Below, piece by piece: positions 1-11,941 of a stretch of 64,000 nucleotides of DNA. Source of the DNA: Ornithodoros turicata (taxonomy: Eukaryota; Arthropoda; Arachnida; Ixodida; Argasidae); NCBI RefSeq assembly GCF_037126465.1, contig NC_088202.1, positions 102,331,962 through 102,395,961 of the forward strand, written 5' to 3'. Numbering within the stretch: the stretch's first letter is position 1; each line of letters starts with the position of its first letter. A program made the translations under genes and the position numbers. Below the pieces are notes generated by a model. It saw only the letters and a list, made by a program, of their open reading frames with translations. It was not told the DNA's origin and searched no databases.

Positions 1-1097
1 ATGTATAAATAGCGAGTTTTAGTAAATCGGAAGAACTCTGCGAGCACTTTTCGATAAAGGAGAGATATCAAATCCAAGCTTAGCACTGTGATGTCACTAG
101 CTCCAAAGAAACACGGCGATTGGCTTATCATGTTTTCGGAACCGTTATCGTGAACACCTTCCGAGCTCTCTAATGTCGAAAGACAAAGTCCAATTAGTCC
201 CAATTATATTTATTATTATTAAAGTTCATCACGCGATCAAACGTGGTGAGTGCTCTCACGTGTCCAAACAGCTATACGAGACCAACGTCATTTACATGCA
301 GAGTGAAGGACAACAATTCGGCTTTTATCTTCTTAACTGTACACTTTAACAAACCGACTCATGCTACCAAGGCGCGTAACTTCTACGACGCTAGGCCGTT
401 GCGTATTCGAAACTCTTAAGCTTTCGGCCTGCTACAGATCCTATGCAAACCAATTTGGAATATTTCTACACTTGGCAGCACATGATAGGAGCGCAAACTC
501 GCACGTAAGAAATGCCATTATCTTCTGACCTCGTTTAAATTTCCGTCAGTGAGTCCTGCTTCCGCTACTCAGCTTCCTAAAAGAAAACAAGCCATGGCCT
601 TCGATGCAAGTCTGAGTTCTGTTCCTGATACACTTACAGCTGTCATTGATAGTGGTGGGTACAACCAAGGACGTTTAAATCGTTCTGGGAAAGGCACAGC
701 ACCATAACCGGCTAACATGCATGAGTCTTGAATTCAGGGTGGGACATAGGAAAATACGTTAGTGTAATCCAGAGATGAGGAAGTTACTCGACAAACAGGA
801 ACCCATTACTAGTTAAGTTACTATGCCCCCCCCCAAAAAAAAAAATAATAATAAAATAAGATAAAAAAACTACCAAAGAAGTTACAGGTAATGGAAATGA
901 ACTTTAAGTTTCGAAGGTACTTTGGAAAACTAACTAGTTACTGTCAAGTTACTTAATACCTTATATACAATCTTTTGTTCGTGACGTTTCTATAATTAAT
1001 TTACATCTCGATATCACAATTGACGGCACAAGTCGTTTCGTAATAGTTTTGATATACGAAACTTGTACAGTGCTGGACAAAAGTTCACGCTCAAAAC

Positions 1098-1677
1098 ACG
1101 CTCCGGCCACGACATACTGCTTCAGTGGATTCCTGGACATGTTGGCATACGGGGTAATGAAGCTGCAGATGAGATGGCAGATATACCGCACCTATCGTCA
1201 ACGGAACACATGGTGACATATTCCTCGTCAGATGTGAAGCACATGTTAAAATTGCTGACAGAAGACATATGCAGAAGGCAATGGTTACAAGTCGACAGGC
1301 GGTCATCCTTGCTTCATCAGATTGACCCGGAGCTGAAATTCCGTGTTCCGTCCAGCATACCGCGACCTATACAAACACTTTTGCTTCGGTTTCGCTTTAA
1401 CGTTCCGTATGGTCAACAGTTTCTCCATAAAGTCGGCACGGCTAGTTCAGCAAACTGTCCAGTGTGTGCATCTGTGGAAAACACGGAACACATCCTTATG
1501 CACTGCCCAAGATATGCATCCCAAAGGGCTACATTGAAGTCTGCTCTAGACCGCTTGGACAATAGAACCTTCGATATAGTCAAGGTGCTGGGTGCACGGG
1601 AAACCGGGAAGAGAGATGCGGCGTTGTCAGCGCTTATCCATTTCATAGTGAGCAGTGAGACGGAATCTGTATTTTAG
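1098..1677 (+). pseudogene. LINE 3' fragment: RNase H end and C-terminal CCHC region
   Basis: The open frame begins upstream at 1063 but LINE similarity starts near 1098. It encodes the end of an RNase H domain (QWIPGHVGIRGNEAADEMA), a helical linker, and a C-terminal zinc-binding segment of the CPVC...HILMHC type. This layout is typical of RNase H-bearing LINEs of the I group. The element is 5'-truncated: no RT or endonuclease precedes it. It is open to the stop at 1675-1677. A 3'UTR rich in T follows to about 1860. It is a dead-on-arrival copy inside duplication unit A. Confidence 0.8.
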
Positions 1678-1927
1678 GACTGCATTCTAGGCATGTGTCG
1701 TCGAGTTCCCCGTTCCTGTTAGTTTCTTGCAATTCAGTTCACTTCAAGGGGATATACCTACGCATGTGCACGTGGAGTTCGGTGACTGGGCTGGGTGATG
1801 TCTTTCCATTTTTGCCTTTTCACCTTTTCAGTTTTCTTTCATTTCATTTCCTTTGTGGGAGTAGCAGAATTCGTCATTGACGAATTCGATATCTTCCGTT
1901 TTTTTTCTATAATCAAAGTCAAACTCA

Positions 1928-2076
1928 CGCTCCGCGTTCCTTCCTCAGAGTGACGCTCTAGGAGTGAATGATACCCTACGGACTTACAAACAGGTGGCTG
2001 GGTTACATAGGCACATGTCTGTAAGTCAGTGCGGCTGCTAGGGTGTCGCTCTGAGGAAGGAATGCTCCAGAGCGTG
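1928..2076. repeat. Hairpin-forming inverted repeat (MITE-like)
   Basis: The left arm 1928-1959 and right arm 2041-2076 are imperfect inverted copies sharing the core TTCCTTCCTCAGAG, separated by about 80 bp. The open frames seen on the minus strand here come from this repeat and are not treated as genes. Confidence 0.55.
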
Positions 2077-2676
2077 TTCCGTAAACTTCTGTCCAGTACT
2101 GTACAGCTTGGGATAAAAGGTAATTGAACATCGCGGTGTCGCGTTTCTCTAATAGAGCGACACGCGAGCAGCACAGAGGAGCGGACACAAATACTGGGAA
2201 ATGAATAATATAACCGGTCACCCGTTTATTATTCGATCTCTTCCTGATATCTAGCAGGAGGTCGCCTAGCTGAGGGTATGCGCCGCTGCCGTGTTCCGTA
2301 AACTTTTGTCCAAAGCTATACCAGTATTTGATATCGCGAAAGAAGCGTGCGTATCTCGTAGTAAGGTTCTCCAACGGCGCACAGAGGTGGCATTTAAAGT
2401 TTCGGTTCCGTGAGTTGTCCTCTACGCACATTTCGTAGAGCGGCACCATGTTTTAATCTTGCTACACAGCGCCCTGTGTCATTATAAATACACTGCTCGT
2501 CGCTATGACGAAGCCGACACCTGAGTTTCCTAATGCACGGCCAACACATAAGCTGTAGCGTTACTGCGCAACAACAAAAGAGCGGAGTCAGACGCGCTGT
2601 GCACGTACTATACCGCCGAGCACGTGCCGTTGTCTCATTAGTTGTTTGCAGACCAGAATCGAACAAAAGGAACTTG

Positions 2677-2963
2677 ATTTTTTTTTTAATTCCGTGTTAG
2701 CGCCGCGAAGCAACTGTGGCTATGAGCGGCGTACAGACGTGGACAGATAGAGAGAGGACAACAGGAAGAAGTGGGGGACAGGGGGTTAGTATGCGTCCTG
2801 GGCCGACTTCAGGGGGAACTGTGCCGACATTCGTCTGGAAAGTCTTCGGAAAACCCAGGGAAAACCTCAGACAGCACAGCCGGTGACAGGATTCGAACCC
2901 GTGTCACCTCCCAGTCTCGGCGTGGAAAGCGATCATCTTAACCACTACGCCACGGGAGCTGGT
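2677..2963 (-). mobile_element. tRNA-derived SINE with 12-bp target duplication
   Basis: Read on the minus strand, the element starts with a tRNA-like head: an A box in TGGCGTAGTGGTTAAGATG and a B box GGGTTCGAATCC about 45 bp later. A non-tRNA body follows and the element ends in an A-rich tail (2677-2690). Perfect 12-bp direct repeats AAAAGGAACTTG flank it at 2665-2676 and 2964-2975. The body resembles widespread tick SINEs (recall only, no search made). This is a clean retroposition product. Confidence 0.9.
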
Positions 2964-4895
2964 AAAAGGAACTTGTAATCCCACGTTACTTTCAAAAACT
3001 TAGCTAAAAAGGAACGAGTTCTTCAAGGAGTTGCTGAAGTTCAAAAGCGCTAGAGACAGCTTGTAACCACTTACCGCAACACCGGTGTAATCATTGTCGT
3101 TTTCCTTCAGTTGGCATAACTAACCATCGGTCATGTGACCTGGTGCTCTGAAATGCTCATTGGCATGTCACGCAAATGTTTGCTGCGCTGTTTAGCGCTT
3201 TGCCCTCTTGAATTTTTCGTTGGTATGCCAACAGTTGCAAGTGTCCGAAGTGTATTGAAAATGTCTCACTCTCGAATTTTCGACCATCCCAATAAACGTT
3301 ACTACAAAATGCCCATTGCGATCGCGAACGTGGCACTTTCAGTTCACACTGTCTTCCAACATAGCTCATGCCAATAGCAAAATGGTGTCCATGAAGAGGA
3401 ACATGCTGCGCTTGCACACCACTCCTGTTTGGGTACCATCGAGATACGGCGTAAGCGGTACTTCCATCGCTAACACTAAAAAGGATTATTTCAAATACAC
3501 ACAAGCTCGTTACAGTGGTGCGATGCCTAGCAAGCTACCAACTAAAACTGGTGTACTGATCTGGATAGACGGCTCTCGTAATGAGTGCATATTTCTCCGT
3601 TTTTTTTATTTTTCTTCTCAACTCAACTGCGAGATTCTAACTCCTCTTTCTTTGTGTATATTGAGCTCGTGGACTACGGTGTGCATTCTGACCGGCGTCG
3701 GAAGCAACACACGCTACACGTAACCAAAATTCTAACTCCTAGAATATATGCAGAGTAAAAGTGATATTCGAGGTATGTTAACCCTGGTTGCTTTATTGGA
3801 GTGAACGACTATTGTTGGTCGTCATTGCTTCTACCAAACAACAACAACGACTTTATTTTGGTGATGATAATGATGATGGGGGTGTTTCGTCGCCACTGCC
3901 GATACTCATTTCATGTTGTAACTGGATGAGGATATATTGATGAGCTTCACAGTGAGGACCGATGTCCTCTAGCGTCCAGAAAGGTTAGGAGTGCTTTTAG
4001 GCCCCTGCTTTAGTGAGCAGGCTTTGACAGTGGACTGAACAATGTGATCATAATAATAGGGCGAGAGTGAAGATGATTCAAAGGCACTGTGGCTCAGAAA
4101 AAGTTGGTAGTGCGGGTACTACAGGATTTTCCAGGTCAGTGTCCGCATCTTGGAGTGTCCACTTTTCGCAAGCGGAACGCCACTGAGGAGGACAAGCTGC
4201 ATTGAGTGGCATCCAATGAAATGCAGTATCTTGACGAAAAATATTTCTTGGCATTCTGCAGGTGAGCGTCCGATGAAATGTTGAAAACATATATAGATGT
4301 TGAGGGAATGCAAGCCACCGGTGCCATTAAGCTTCGAAGGATGGAACGACGAAGATGGAACGAACAAAGGATGGAACGACGGTCACCTCTCAGCGGTGCA
4401 CCATTCATCAGATCACGTCTCATCTCTCGTCCGCCTGCTAAAGGATAGGACTGCTTATGCGGCGCGGTCAACCTGCTGATTTCCCACGACCCCACAGTGT
4501 TTCCGAACTCACTGTAGGTGTAGCCTCTGGGGTAGTTTATACACTTTGCGGTAGGCCATTAGCACGTCCATCGACACCGGGGCAGACAATCCTTGTATGT
4601 CTGTGTTCTGAGTTGCTTGAAGCTCAGATTTCAGGTTTGTGAACACTGTTGACACTCGATAGCGAAGATTGCAATCGAAAAATAGTGAGCAACGCAGTGC
4701 AGGAAATAGCGTCCATGTGGGTAGCCTTGTGAGCATTGTAGTGAACGTTGTACGTGTATTATGTGGTTATACGTGTTTTCTTTTCGTTTATGTTTTTTTA
4801 ATATTCCTTCTGGGGCTCCTTGCCGCCTTCTCCATTGACCTCCAGCAAACAGCCCGCGTTTCTACATGCGATACTGCACGATACAGAATGATACA

Positions 4896-5050
4896 TACAC
4901 TGTTAAAACAGAACTTCACCACATAACAAGTTTCTAGTCAATCATTATTTTAAATGACATCATTCTTTCTCCTGACTACGCTAGACATGTATTTATTGAA
5001 TACTTTGCATGTTCCATAATGTCCGCAAAGAGGTGTACGCTTCGTAAATG
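4896..5050. mobile_element. Old half-MITE shared by duplication units A and C
   Basis: ACACTGTTAAAACAGAACTT followed by CACCACATAACAAG matches the terminal consensus of the TA-flanked MITE family seen at 55843-56083. The other terminus is not recognisable. The equivalent site in unit C (56297-56410) has the same half element, so this insertion predates the duplication. Confidence 0.45.
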
Positions 5051-5339
5051 AAAAAAATGGCTAGGAAGCAAGCGATTTGGTGAAGATGATGCATAATGTA
5101 AAAATACTTCGTGTTGTGTCTGTCGCTTCGCGTTCCGTAGTCTCGGGGTTTTACATTATGCGTACGCTTCGTGTTTTCAACAAGTCAGTGGACAGGACGA
5201 TAACATTCTATACGACAGTTGGCTGCCCGTGGTGTACGTGGGGGGAGTTCTGTTCTAGCAGTGATAGTGTATCGCCACGTTCCCCTAGGCTCGACGCATG
5301 AGCATAGCCTATTAAGCACGCCCACACTGCACATATACA

Positions 5340-5346
5340 TATAAAT
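5340..5346 (+). promoter_or_regulatory. TATA box of the unit A secreted-peptide pseudogene
   Basis: TATAAAT sits about 25-60 bp upstream of a sequence (CAGTCTTATTGCC) conserved with the unit C gene, where TATAAAC occupies the same place (56996-57002). The promoter looks kept although the downstream gene is damaged. Confidence 0.55.
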
Positions 5347-5359
5347 ACGTGTACAGCAG

Positions 5360-7219
5360 TCTTATTGCCAACATATAGCGATAAAAGCTCTCTCAAGCGT
5401 TTCATTCGGTAAGTTGCTCGATGCTCGAAGGGCATTAAGACAAGCCTCTCTCGTGTAGACTCCCGAGCCTTCGACATCACGAAACTGTGAGGTCCTCCAT
5501 CGCCCGACAATGCGCTAAGGGCACTTGAAGACTTTTTGCATGCAACCGGGCTTATAGACATCCTATGACACGGTGAATGTGTGATGTGTCCTGTGTGTGC
5601 CCCCGGCGATTCCGCCACTTTACTCTCACTTGGACGCAGCTCTTAAACTTTTGGCCTACATGTTGAACTCCATTATCATCTCTGTTCGTCTCTGGACATC
5701 ATCCCTTTGTGTTTTCATCATCTCATCATCGGTTTGAACTTTCTGTATTAAGTGTACTGGGGTAGCCAGTTTGACTTCGTCGAAACCCACATCATCATTT
5801 TTTTCTTTATTCACATCACATCACATCACATCGGTAAGTTGACGCGCTTCCTCCAACTGCTCGGGGATTGTAAGCCTGCGTTAACGTTCTGCCCTGAGTA
5901 GCCTTGACTTGCGTTAAGTTATCGTACTAAAACTGTTTTTAACTAGGTTGATCACATTACGTGCAATAAGTGTGGTGATGTTTGAACCTTCATATTTTGT
6001 CTTGTTTTTGTACTAGACACCTCAGCAAACAAAGCCTCGTTCCGGAAGATTAAGGTGGTCGCAATAGCGTTCCTGCTTTGTGCCTTTGTCGGTATGTTCA
6101 GCCAGTAGTTAGTTCTCAGTAACAAACCATGCATGGGTAGTATGAGAATTGCTTTCGTCTATGGTCTTGTGATGTCAAGGAGATTGGAAGCTACGTTTAG
6201 CGATTGAATGCCCAACGATTTCGAAACGGTTACTCGTAGGAAAATGCAAATTTAAAACTGTAATTACAAAGAGCTATATATGTTCCAATCCCTGAACTTG
6301 ATCCACGGCCCCTCCACCAGTGCGGTGAAAGACGTATACTGACAAATGGTACCGTGAATTGCTTCATGTTTCCAAAAGTATCGATAATGCACAGTTGCTG
6401 TCAGACTTCACTGTAATGCGCGAGCATGTGGCCTGCGCAAACCCCACCGCGAACTGTTAGCCTGTAGGTTTGAGATGCGTGACGTACACTGCCTCACTAC
6501 GCCGGCATCGCATGCGCGGTTGGGCGTTTATCATATCTACAATCAGTAGAGAGTTTTAGCACAACGTACGCTATCACGACGCACGCAAAGTACGTCGCAA
6601 AGTCGCAACGTACGCAAAGGCGATAGAGTACAATGCACTAAAACTCTCTAGTATCTCCTTCGCACTCACGCTCACCACCGGCTATATGCTGCATGCGTGC
6701 TGCTATCTAACCTCGAACGGTCCGCTGTGCTGGTGCCTATACGCAGGCCACACGTCGGCTCGTTGCGGTTGAGTCTAGCGGCGCCTGTCCCAGGTCCCAG
6801 GCATAGTCCCCAATAGTCCCAGGCAGCACTGTGTTGGAAACACTACAGACAAGGTTGTAACACCAAGGCGTGTATCTCTTATGAGCACGAAATCAGCAGT
6901 GCAACATCGCTCTCTTGATGTTTGAAAGGGATCTATTGCATGTTGTCAGAGCTTTGCGTATTGGTACGCGTTAGACCTTGAATGCGGAAACTAAATCCGT
7001 GAATGAGTCTCCTTACGTGTTTAAATGCGGAAACTAAGTCCGTGAATGAATGTCCGGACGTGTTTTGCTTTGCAATGTCTGTACAATGCGAATGCGGAGA
7101 ACTACAAGTTCTCGGCGTTACTTTCAATTGCTACTTCGAAACGCAGAAGGAACTTGAACGTCAGGGCATGCCTGGCGACATTGAGAAGTTGGACCTTTCA
7201 AATAACGATCATGTCAAGG
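5360..7219 (+). pseudogene. Secreted cysteine-bearing peptide, damaged copy 1
   Basis: Paralogue of the gene at 57276-59071. A 5'UTR exon ends in CG|GTAAG (about 5408) and the next exon starts after TACTAG (6016). The start codon of the paralogue is ATT here (6049-6051). The signal-peptide reading (IKVVAIAFLLCAFV) then runs 43 nt to a GTATG donor at 6092. The second coding exon would be 7076-7219, 144 nt, exactly the length of its paralogue. Its acceptor TTTGCAG has become TTTGCAA (7069-7075). No stop or indel is present in either exon. The loss of start and acceptor argues for a pseudogene, though the clean frames suggest recent inactivation or rescue by a nearby start or splice site. Confidence 0.7.
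6982..7063 (+). repeat. Tandem duplication of about 41 bp next to the lost splice acceptor
   Basis: AATGCGGAAACTAAATCCGT at about 6979 is repeated from about 7024 as AATGCGGAAACTAAGTCCGT, each followed by similar bases (GAATGA, ACGTGTT). The copy lies in the intron just before the mutated acceptor of the unit A pseudogene. Confidence 0.6.
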
Positions 7220-7831
7220 GTGCATGCTAGTGCATTCGGTACCGTGGGACCAGTAGTGCTGTGTGAGCTTCAGTAAACGGGAAAAGGATGGCGGCCCACT
7301 TGGAGCGCACAAACATAGTTCAAGCATCTGTTGTTCAAGTGCCAACAAGTGTAGAAGCTGGGAGCAATCGACAAATTTCAAGATGAGTCTCGCACTAAAT
7401 GCAGTGCAAGCACTGCAGAACGTCGTTAGCTAAAGCACCCATATCGACTTTAAAACCCAGAAGAGGCAGCCCCCAAGACATCGTCGACCTGTGGAGATAT
7501 AATGGATGAGGCAGTTCAACTGAAGCCGTAGAAGCTCAGTCGCGTTTCTCCTTTCGGTTCTTTTGAGTTGTGTGCGCTTCCTTTTTCAAGTTTGCCAAAA
7601 TTTATAGCGCTATTAGTATGTTCAAACCTGCCCAATTCTTTACACTTACTCTTTTATAGTGGGGCTACTCGCGGAAATAGGGGCAGCAATAACATTATAT
7701 GAGAAACGAAAGCGTGCCATTTACTGCTCCTTTTTGAGCTTTGTAATTCTGTATTCTGTAAAACTTCTCTAACTTGGACTGCCGATGTGGCACCATCTAG
7801 GGGAAATTCGTGGGCTGTAAGAATTCTGGTG

Positions 7832-7869
7832 CTGACCCCCCCCCCCCCCCCCCTCTCTCTCTCTCCTCT
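7832..7869. repeat. C-run followed by (CT)n
   Basis: A run of about 18 C followed by CT repeats. Similar poly-C stretches occur at about 17362, 42155, 56796 and 57896. No gene is seen between 7230 and 8014. Confidence 0.8.
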
Positions 7870-8013
7870 GTGTGGCTCCGTATGGATGTTCTCCGTCCTG
7901 TAAGGGATTCTGCATTCTGAGATTCCGGCCATTGCACATACATTGAGAGTTATGAGTAGCAGTGTATAGGGCGTACTCATGTACGTTTATTGTTGGTGCG
8001 GTAAAGCTTCGCA

Positions 8014-8922
8014 ATGCGAACATTTTTGCCCCCTATTTGTCCACTGGACGTGCCTTGCACTGGATCGCCACATTTTCTCTATGTTCGGTGCCCGTTAAAG
8101 AACCCTCAGCCAACCGTTGGAGCGCGACGAATACGGAAGGACGCGGGAGCTGTTAGGCTCACGTTCCTCGGATCGAAGGCACCAAGACAAATCACCTTTC
8201 ACCTCCATACTATGCAAGTCCGTGACTTCTTGCCCCGCACCACCCAATGCGGCAAGTGCCTGTGGTACGGTCATGTCGCTGCCTGCTGCACCCGTAAAGG
8301 AACGTGCGTCAACTGCGGATCATCCCACGACAGTGCTGAATGTCCAGGTACCGAACCGGTCTGTGGAAACTGTAGAGGTGGCCACCCCGCCACTTCAAGG
8401 GACTGTCCGAAGTTCAAGGAACAGCGGCGCGTCGCCAGGGAGCGCTCTCGCTCGGACAGCAGTTACAGAGTTGCGCTTGAAAAGGTGCGGAACGTCGAAC
8501 GCCGGAAAAGCCGAAGGAAAAAGGTAACACCTGGCCGCTCCACCAGAGCTGGCTCGCGCGCATCCGGTAATGCGTCTGGACCAGACCCATGCAAGCAGCC
8601 CGCCAAGACAGAGAGCGACTTCCCGCCCCTACCGGGCCACGGTCGCCAGGATGAAGCCCCCAACCCGCCCTCCTGCCCCGCCGCACCCAAGCAGCCCCTT
8701 ACCCCCAGTGTCCGCACTTACCCGCGGCCCTCCTACTGTGCATCTTGGGATCGATCACACGGCGCGCACGTGCCAACCATCATTCTTCGGGTCCTCTTCG
8801 CGGCGCTCAAGGCCATTGTCACCGCCCTCCCTCAATGTACCGCTCTCTCGGAAGTCCAGTTGATCCTGAACCTCGAAAGCGAAATCGACTCACTCCTCCA
8901 AGTCGGTCTAGGCCGACACTAG
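8014..8922 (+). pseudogene. LINE ORF1 (gag-like nucleic-acid-binding protein), 3' part
   Basis: The frame encodes three closely spaced CCHC-type knuckles: CGKCLWYGHVAACC, CVNCGSSHDSAEC and CGNCRGGHPATSRDC, at residues of about 80-130. A basic, Ser/Arg/Pro-rich tail follows. This is the nucleic-acid chaperone part of LINE ORF1 proteins, which coats the element RNA. The N-terminal part upstream of 8014 is not recognisable, so the frame is probably truncated. Overlapping frames at 8117-8527 and 8570-8863 are shadows. Confidence 0.75.
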
Positions 8923-9692
8923 GCCCCACCACTCACCACCACGACTCATCGACCACCACTCATCCAGTCCTGCAGTACCAAGAGACGACAATCTTCCAAT
9001 GAAACGTGAGGAGCCTCCAGCACAAAGTGTCTGACTTTCGCCAGTTTGTTTGGCGCCACAAGTTCCCGTTTTTGTGCATCTCCAAATGTGGAATCACCGA
9101 GGCTTTCCGCCTATCGAACTACCTCACTTTTACCTCCAGCTCCCATGGACAGAGATGCCGTGCCGCGCTGTTCGTCCGCTCCGACATCCCTGCCATTAAG
9201 CGGCCGGTCCCCACCGTGGGTACTGGGGAGTATGTTTGCTGTTCCGTACATATGGGCGACCTCGTGCTCACGGTGATATCTCTGTACCTGCCTCCTGCTA
9301 CAGCCTACGACCGCAACGACCTGGCTGCTCTACTCGACAGCGTGCCGTCTCCGTGTCTTCTCTGTGGCGACTTTAATGCCCATAACACCATCTGGGGCAG
9401 CACACGTACGGACGCTCGGGGCGCGCGCCTTCCGGCTCTATTCGAGGAACGGGACATCCTTGTTCTGAACGATGGCTCCCCTACGTTCCTTAAGTCCACG
9501 TACCTTTCTTCGTGCCTGGACCTCACCGTCGTCTCCTCCCCCATTGCGCGGCTCTTCAGGTGGGGCGTCGACGCCGACTCGCTCGGAGGCGACCACCTGC
9601 CGGTCCTGGTTAGCGTACTGGGACCCCTCTCGCCGTGTGAAGAGGACAGGCTGGCAGTACTACAGGTCTACACTCAGGTCCCACGTGGCTGA
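8745..9692 (+). pseudogene. LINE ORF2 endonuclease domain with nonsense codon
   Basis: Apurinic-like endonuclease with motifs in order: NVRSLQHK at the start, GDFNAHN (9368-9388), SCLDLTVVS and GGDHLPVLV (9587-9613). These correspond to the metal-binding and catalytic Asn, Asp and His residues of the exonuclease-endonuclease-phosphatase fold, which nicks the target DNA. Codons 9000-9002 read TGA where this family has Trp before NVRS, and the frame is open on both sides of it. The frame is lost at its 3' end near 9655, where RT homology moves to another frame. Confidence 0.85.
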
Positions 9693-10998
9693 CCATGCTC
9701 CGGACAATATGGAGGACTTCTCCCGAGAAGTCGTGTCTGCCGTGGGCGCCGCAACGACAGTCCTCACCTTGCCCTCTAAGTTCACGGCCGTCGACGAGGA
9801 ATATGAGCGACTCCGTGCCGTACGGCGCCGCGCTGAGCGTCGTGCCCGCCGCACCCGTCTTCCAACCCACATCTGTGAAGCCCGAAACATACAAACGGCA
9901 ATACAAAGGCGTTTACGCACACTAGCGCGGAATCATTGGAGAAACTTTGCATCATCTTTGTCCCCCCGCACCCCGCTCTCCCGGATATGGACTGTCCTGC
10001 ACGGCCTCGCAACACCAGTCACCCAGCGACACCCGTTTCGGTCGCTTGCAGTATCCTCTGGACAGCCCGAAGTCCAGGTCGCCGAGGAGTTCTGTTCGCG
10101 CTTGACGTCAGCGCCGGCCAACGCCCTTACGTCACCTTGTGATATTCCTATAGCCTTGGAGCCGTCGACGGAGCCATGCTTAGACGCTCCCTTCTCCCTC
10201 TTTGAGCTCGAGTCCGCAATAACACAATCACCCATGCACACCTCTCCAGGGACAGACCAGGTCACGTACAAGGCACTCCGCAATCTCCATCGCAGCGGGC
10301 GCGAAGCCCTCCTCAAACTCTTTAACGAATCATGGCGTTCAGGATGCGTCCCGCAGCAGTGGAAAACGGCGATGGTGGTTCCCATCCTCAAACCAGGGAA
10401 ATCCGCTCATAACATCGACTCCTTCAGGCCAATAGCCCTGACAAGCTGCGTCGGAAAGGTTATGGAGCGCATGATATCCTCCCGCCTCAACTGGTACCTC
10501 GAGTCCACGATGTTCTTTCCTGAAGCCATGACAGGTTTTCGGCAAGGCAGGTCGTCAATTGACAATGTCATCGACATTGTCTCCAGCACACAGCAAGCAC
10601 TCTCAGGAGGGAAGCTCACTGTGGCGGCCTTCCTGGACGTGATGAAGGCCTACGACAGCGTCCTCCACAGCACCATCGTCGCTACGCTTCAAGAAGCGAG
10701 GGTGGGCAACCGCCCGCTCTCGTGGATACAAGATTTCCTCTGCAACAGGTCCCTATTTATTCGTACTGCCGACGGCGACACCGCTACCTTTGCTGTGCAG
10801 CGCGGCATTCCGCAGGGCTGTGTGATCAGTCCCCTCTTCTTTAATGTCATCATGGCCTCCCTCCCTTCGCAAATAAGTACTGATGTCAACGTTACGATCT
10901 ATGCGGACGACATTTGCATCATCCACCCGCCGGGACGCTATCCAACGCCGCCTACAAGGTGCTCTCAACACCGTAGAGTCCTACCTCTCCAACCGTGA
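9655..10998 (+). pseudogene. LINE ORF2 reverse transcriptase, fingers and palm
   Basis: The frame from about 9655 carries a linker, then RT blocks: FRPIALTSCVGKVMERM, TGFRQGRSSIDNV, AAFLDVMKAYDSV (first catalytic Asp), GIPQGCVISPLFFNVIM, and YADDICII (catalytic pair, about 10901-10924). Spacing is normal for LINE RTs. A frameshift just after YADD, near 10935, takes the thumb into the frame of the next entry. All catalytic Asp residues are kept, so the damage is only from indels. Confidence 0.88.
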
Positions 10999-11941
10999 TC
11001 TCTCCGTGTCCCTATGCAAAACGTCGGGCGTGGCCTCCTCTCGCCGTTCCTTCCAGAATTACCCCCTTCGAGTTGCGGGAGCGCAGCTCAGCTTTGTCCG
11101 ACAGTGCACATACCTAGGCATAACCATTGACGCAGGGCTATCGTGGTCGCAACATGTCAGGGCCCTGTCTTCCAAAGCCAACATCCTCGCAAATGTGCTG
11201 CGCCGCATCTCCGGTGCCTCCTGGGGCCCGTCGTACGCTGACCTCCACCACGTGCACAACTCGCTCACGCTGGGCGCTCTCCGCTACAGCCTCCCGGTCC
11301 TGCACGGTGTTGGCCGTACAGGAGAGTGGGAACTCTTAAACATCCAGGCCCGTAGCCTCCGTATCTGCCTCGGTGTCCCAAGGACGTCCGAAACCTTCTC
11401 GGTCCTTGCAGAGGCGGGAGAATCCCCGGCCCCCATCATCCGCGACAAGGAGACCCTCCGAACCTACGCGCGCTTCATCACACGGCACCCCCTGCATCAC
11501 CTGCGAACGATACCGCAGAAGTACCCGGACTCTGCCTTCGGCGACGCCATTCGCAGACTCAACGGGCGCCTTCCGCCTGCACCGGCGGGGTCGTTCGCAC
11601 CCCCTATGTGGACCTTCGACCGACCCACAACGATAACACGCATCGCCGGCCTCCCTCGCAAGCATGACACACCCACGGGGGTCGCGCGGCAGCTCGCGTT
11701 GGAGCACATTTACTCGCTTCATGACCAGCGAGTACCCATATACACCGATGGCTCGGTGATACCAGGCGGGTCGGCAGCAGCCTTCTACGTGCCTCACGCC
11801 CACTGCAGCCGTGGGGTCAAACTCCCGTACGAGACTTCATCCACCGAAACCGAAATGATCGCCATTCATGAAGCCCTGAAGTTCATCTCGGCATCCGCTC
11901 CCGCACCATGGACCATCTTTACAGACAGAAAGCGGCGCTAG
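10883..11941 (+). pseudogene. LINE ORF2 RT thumb and N-terminal RNase H
   Basis: From about 10935 this frame continues the RT thumb, with YLGITIDAGLSW and LRRISGASWG, then a connector and the start of RNase H: IYTDGSVIPGGSAAA (catalytic Asp, about 11738-11790) and ETEMIAIHEAL (catalytic Glu). The frame is lost near 11925 at the third RNase H motif (FTD), where the reading moves to the frame of the following entry. Confidence 0.82.

Larger units (their letters stand above)
1066..2103. mobile_element. Inverted 20-bp motifs resembling Tc1/mariner ends
   Basis: TACAGTGCTGGACAAAAGTT at 1066-1085 is repeated in inverted orientation at 2084-2103 with two mismatches, and both begin with TA outside. 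A third partial copy lies near 2298-2316. This suggests the ends of a Tc1/mariner-like non-autonomous element. The LINE fragment starts right next to the left motif, so the two may be nested or the left match may be shared sequence. No transposase is present. Confidence 0.4.
290..7230 (+). repeat. Segmental duplication unit A (repeat part plus secreted-peptide pseudogene)
   Basis: Unit A matches units B and C colinearly. 290-790 matches 16450-16930 and 48500-48990. 3100-3900 matches 17020-17770 and 49080-50720. 4560-7219 matches 55730-59071. The stretch 800-3090 has no counterpart in B or C and holds a LINE fragment, a hairpin element and a SINE, so it is later insertion. The match is by eye and diverged, with roughly one difference every few bases in places. 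The duplicated unit carries a long non-coding part followed by a small secreted-peptide gene. Confidence 0.7.

Noticed and set aside
2677..2963. Functional tRNA gene (also at 34300-34392 and 14990-15062)
   Set aside because: A and B boxes are present but no full cloverleaf; body, tail and target duplication show SINEs.
8570..9002. Pro/Ser/Arg-rich frames in the LINE ORF1 region
   Set aside because: GC-rich shadow frames of ORF1; only the part near 8960-9002 leads into the endonuclease.
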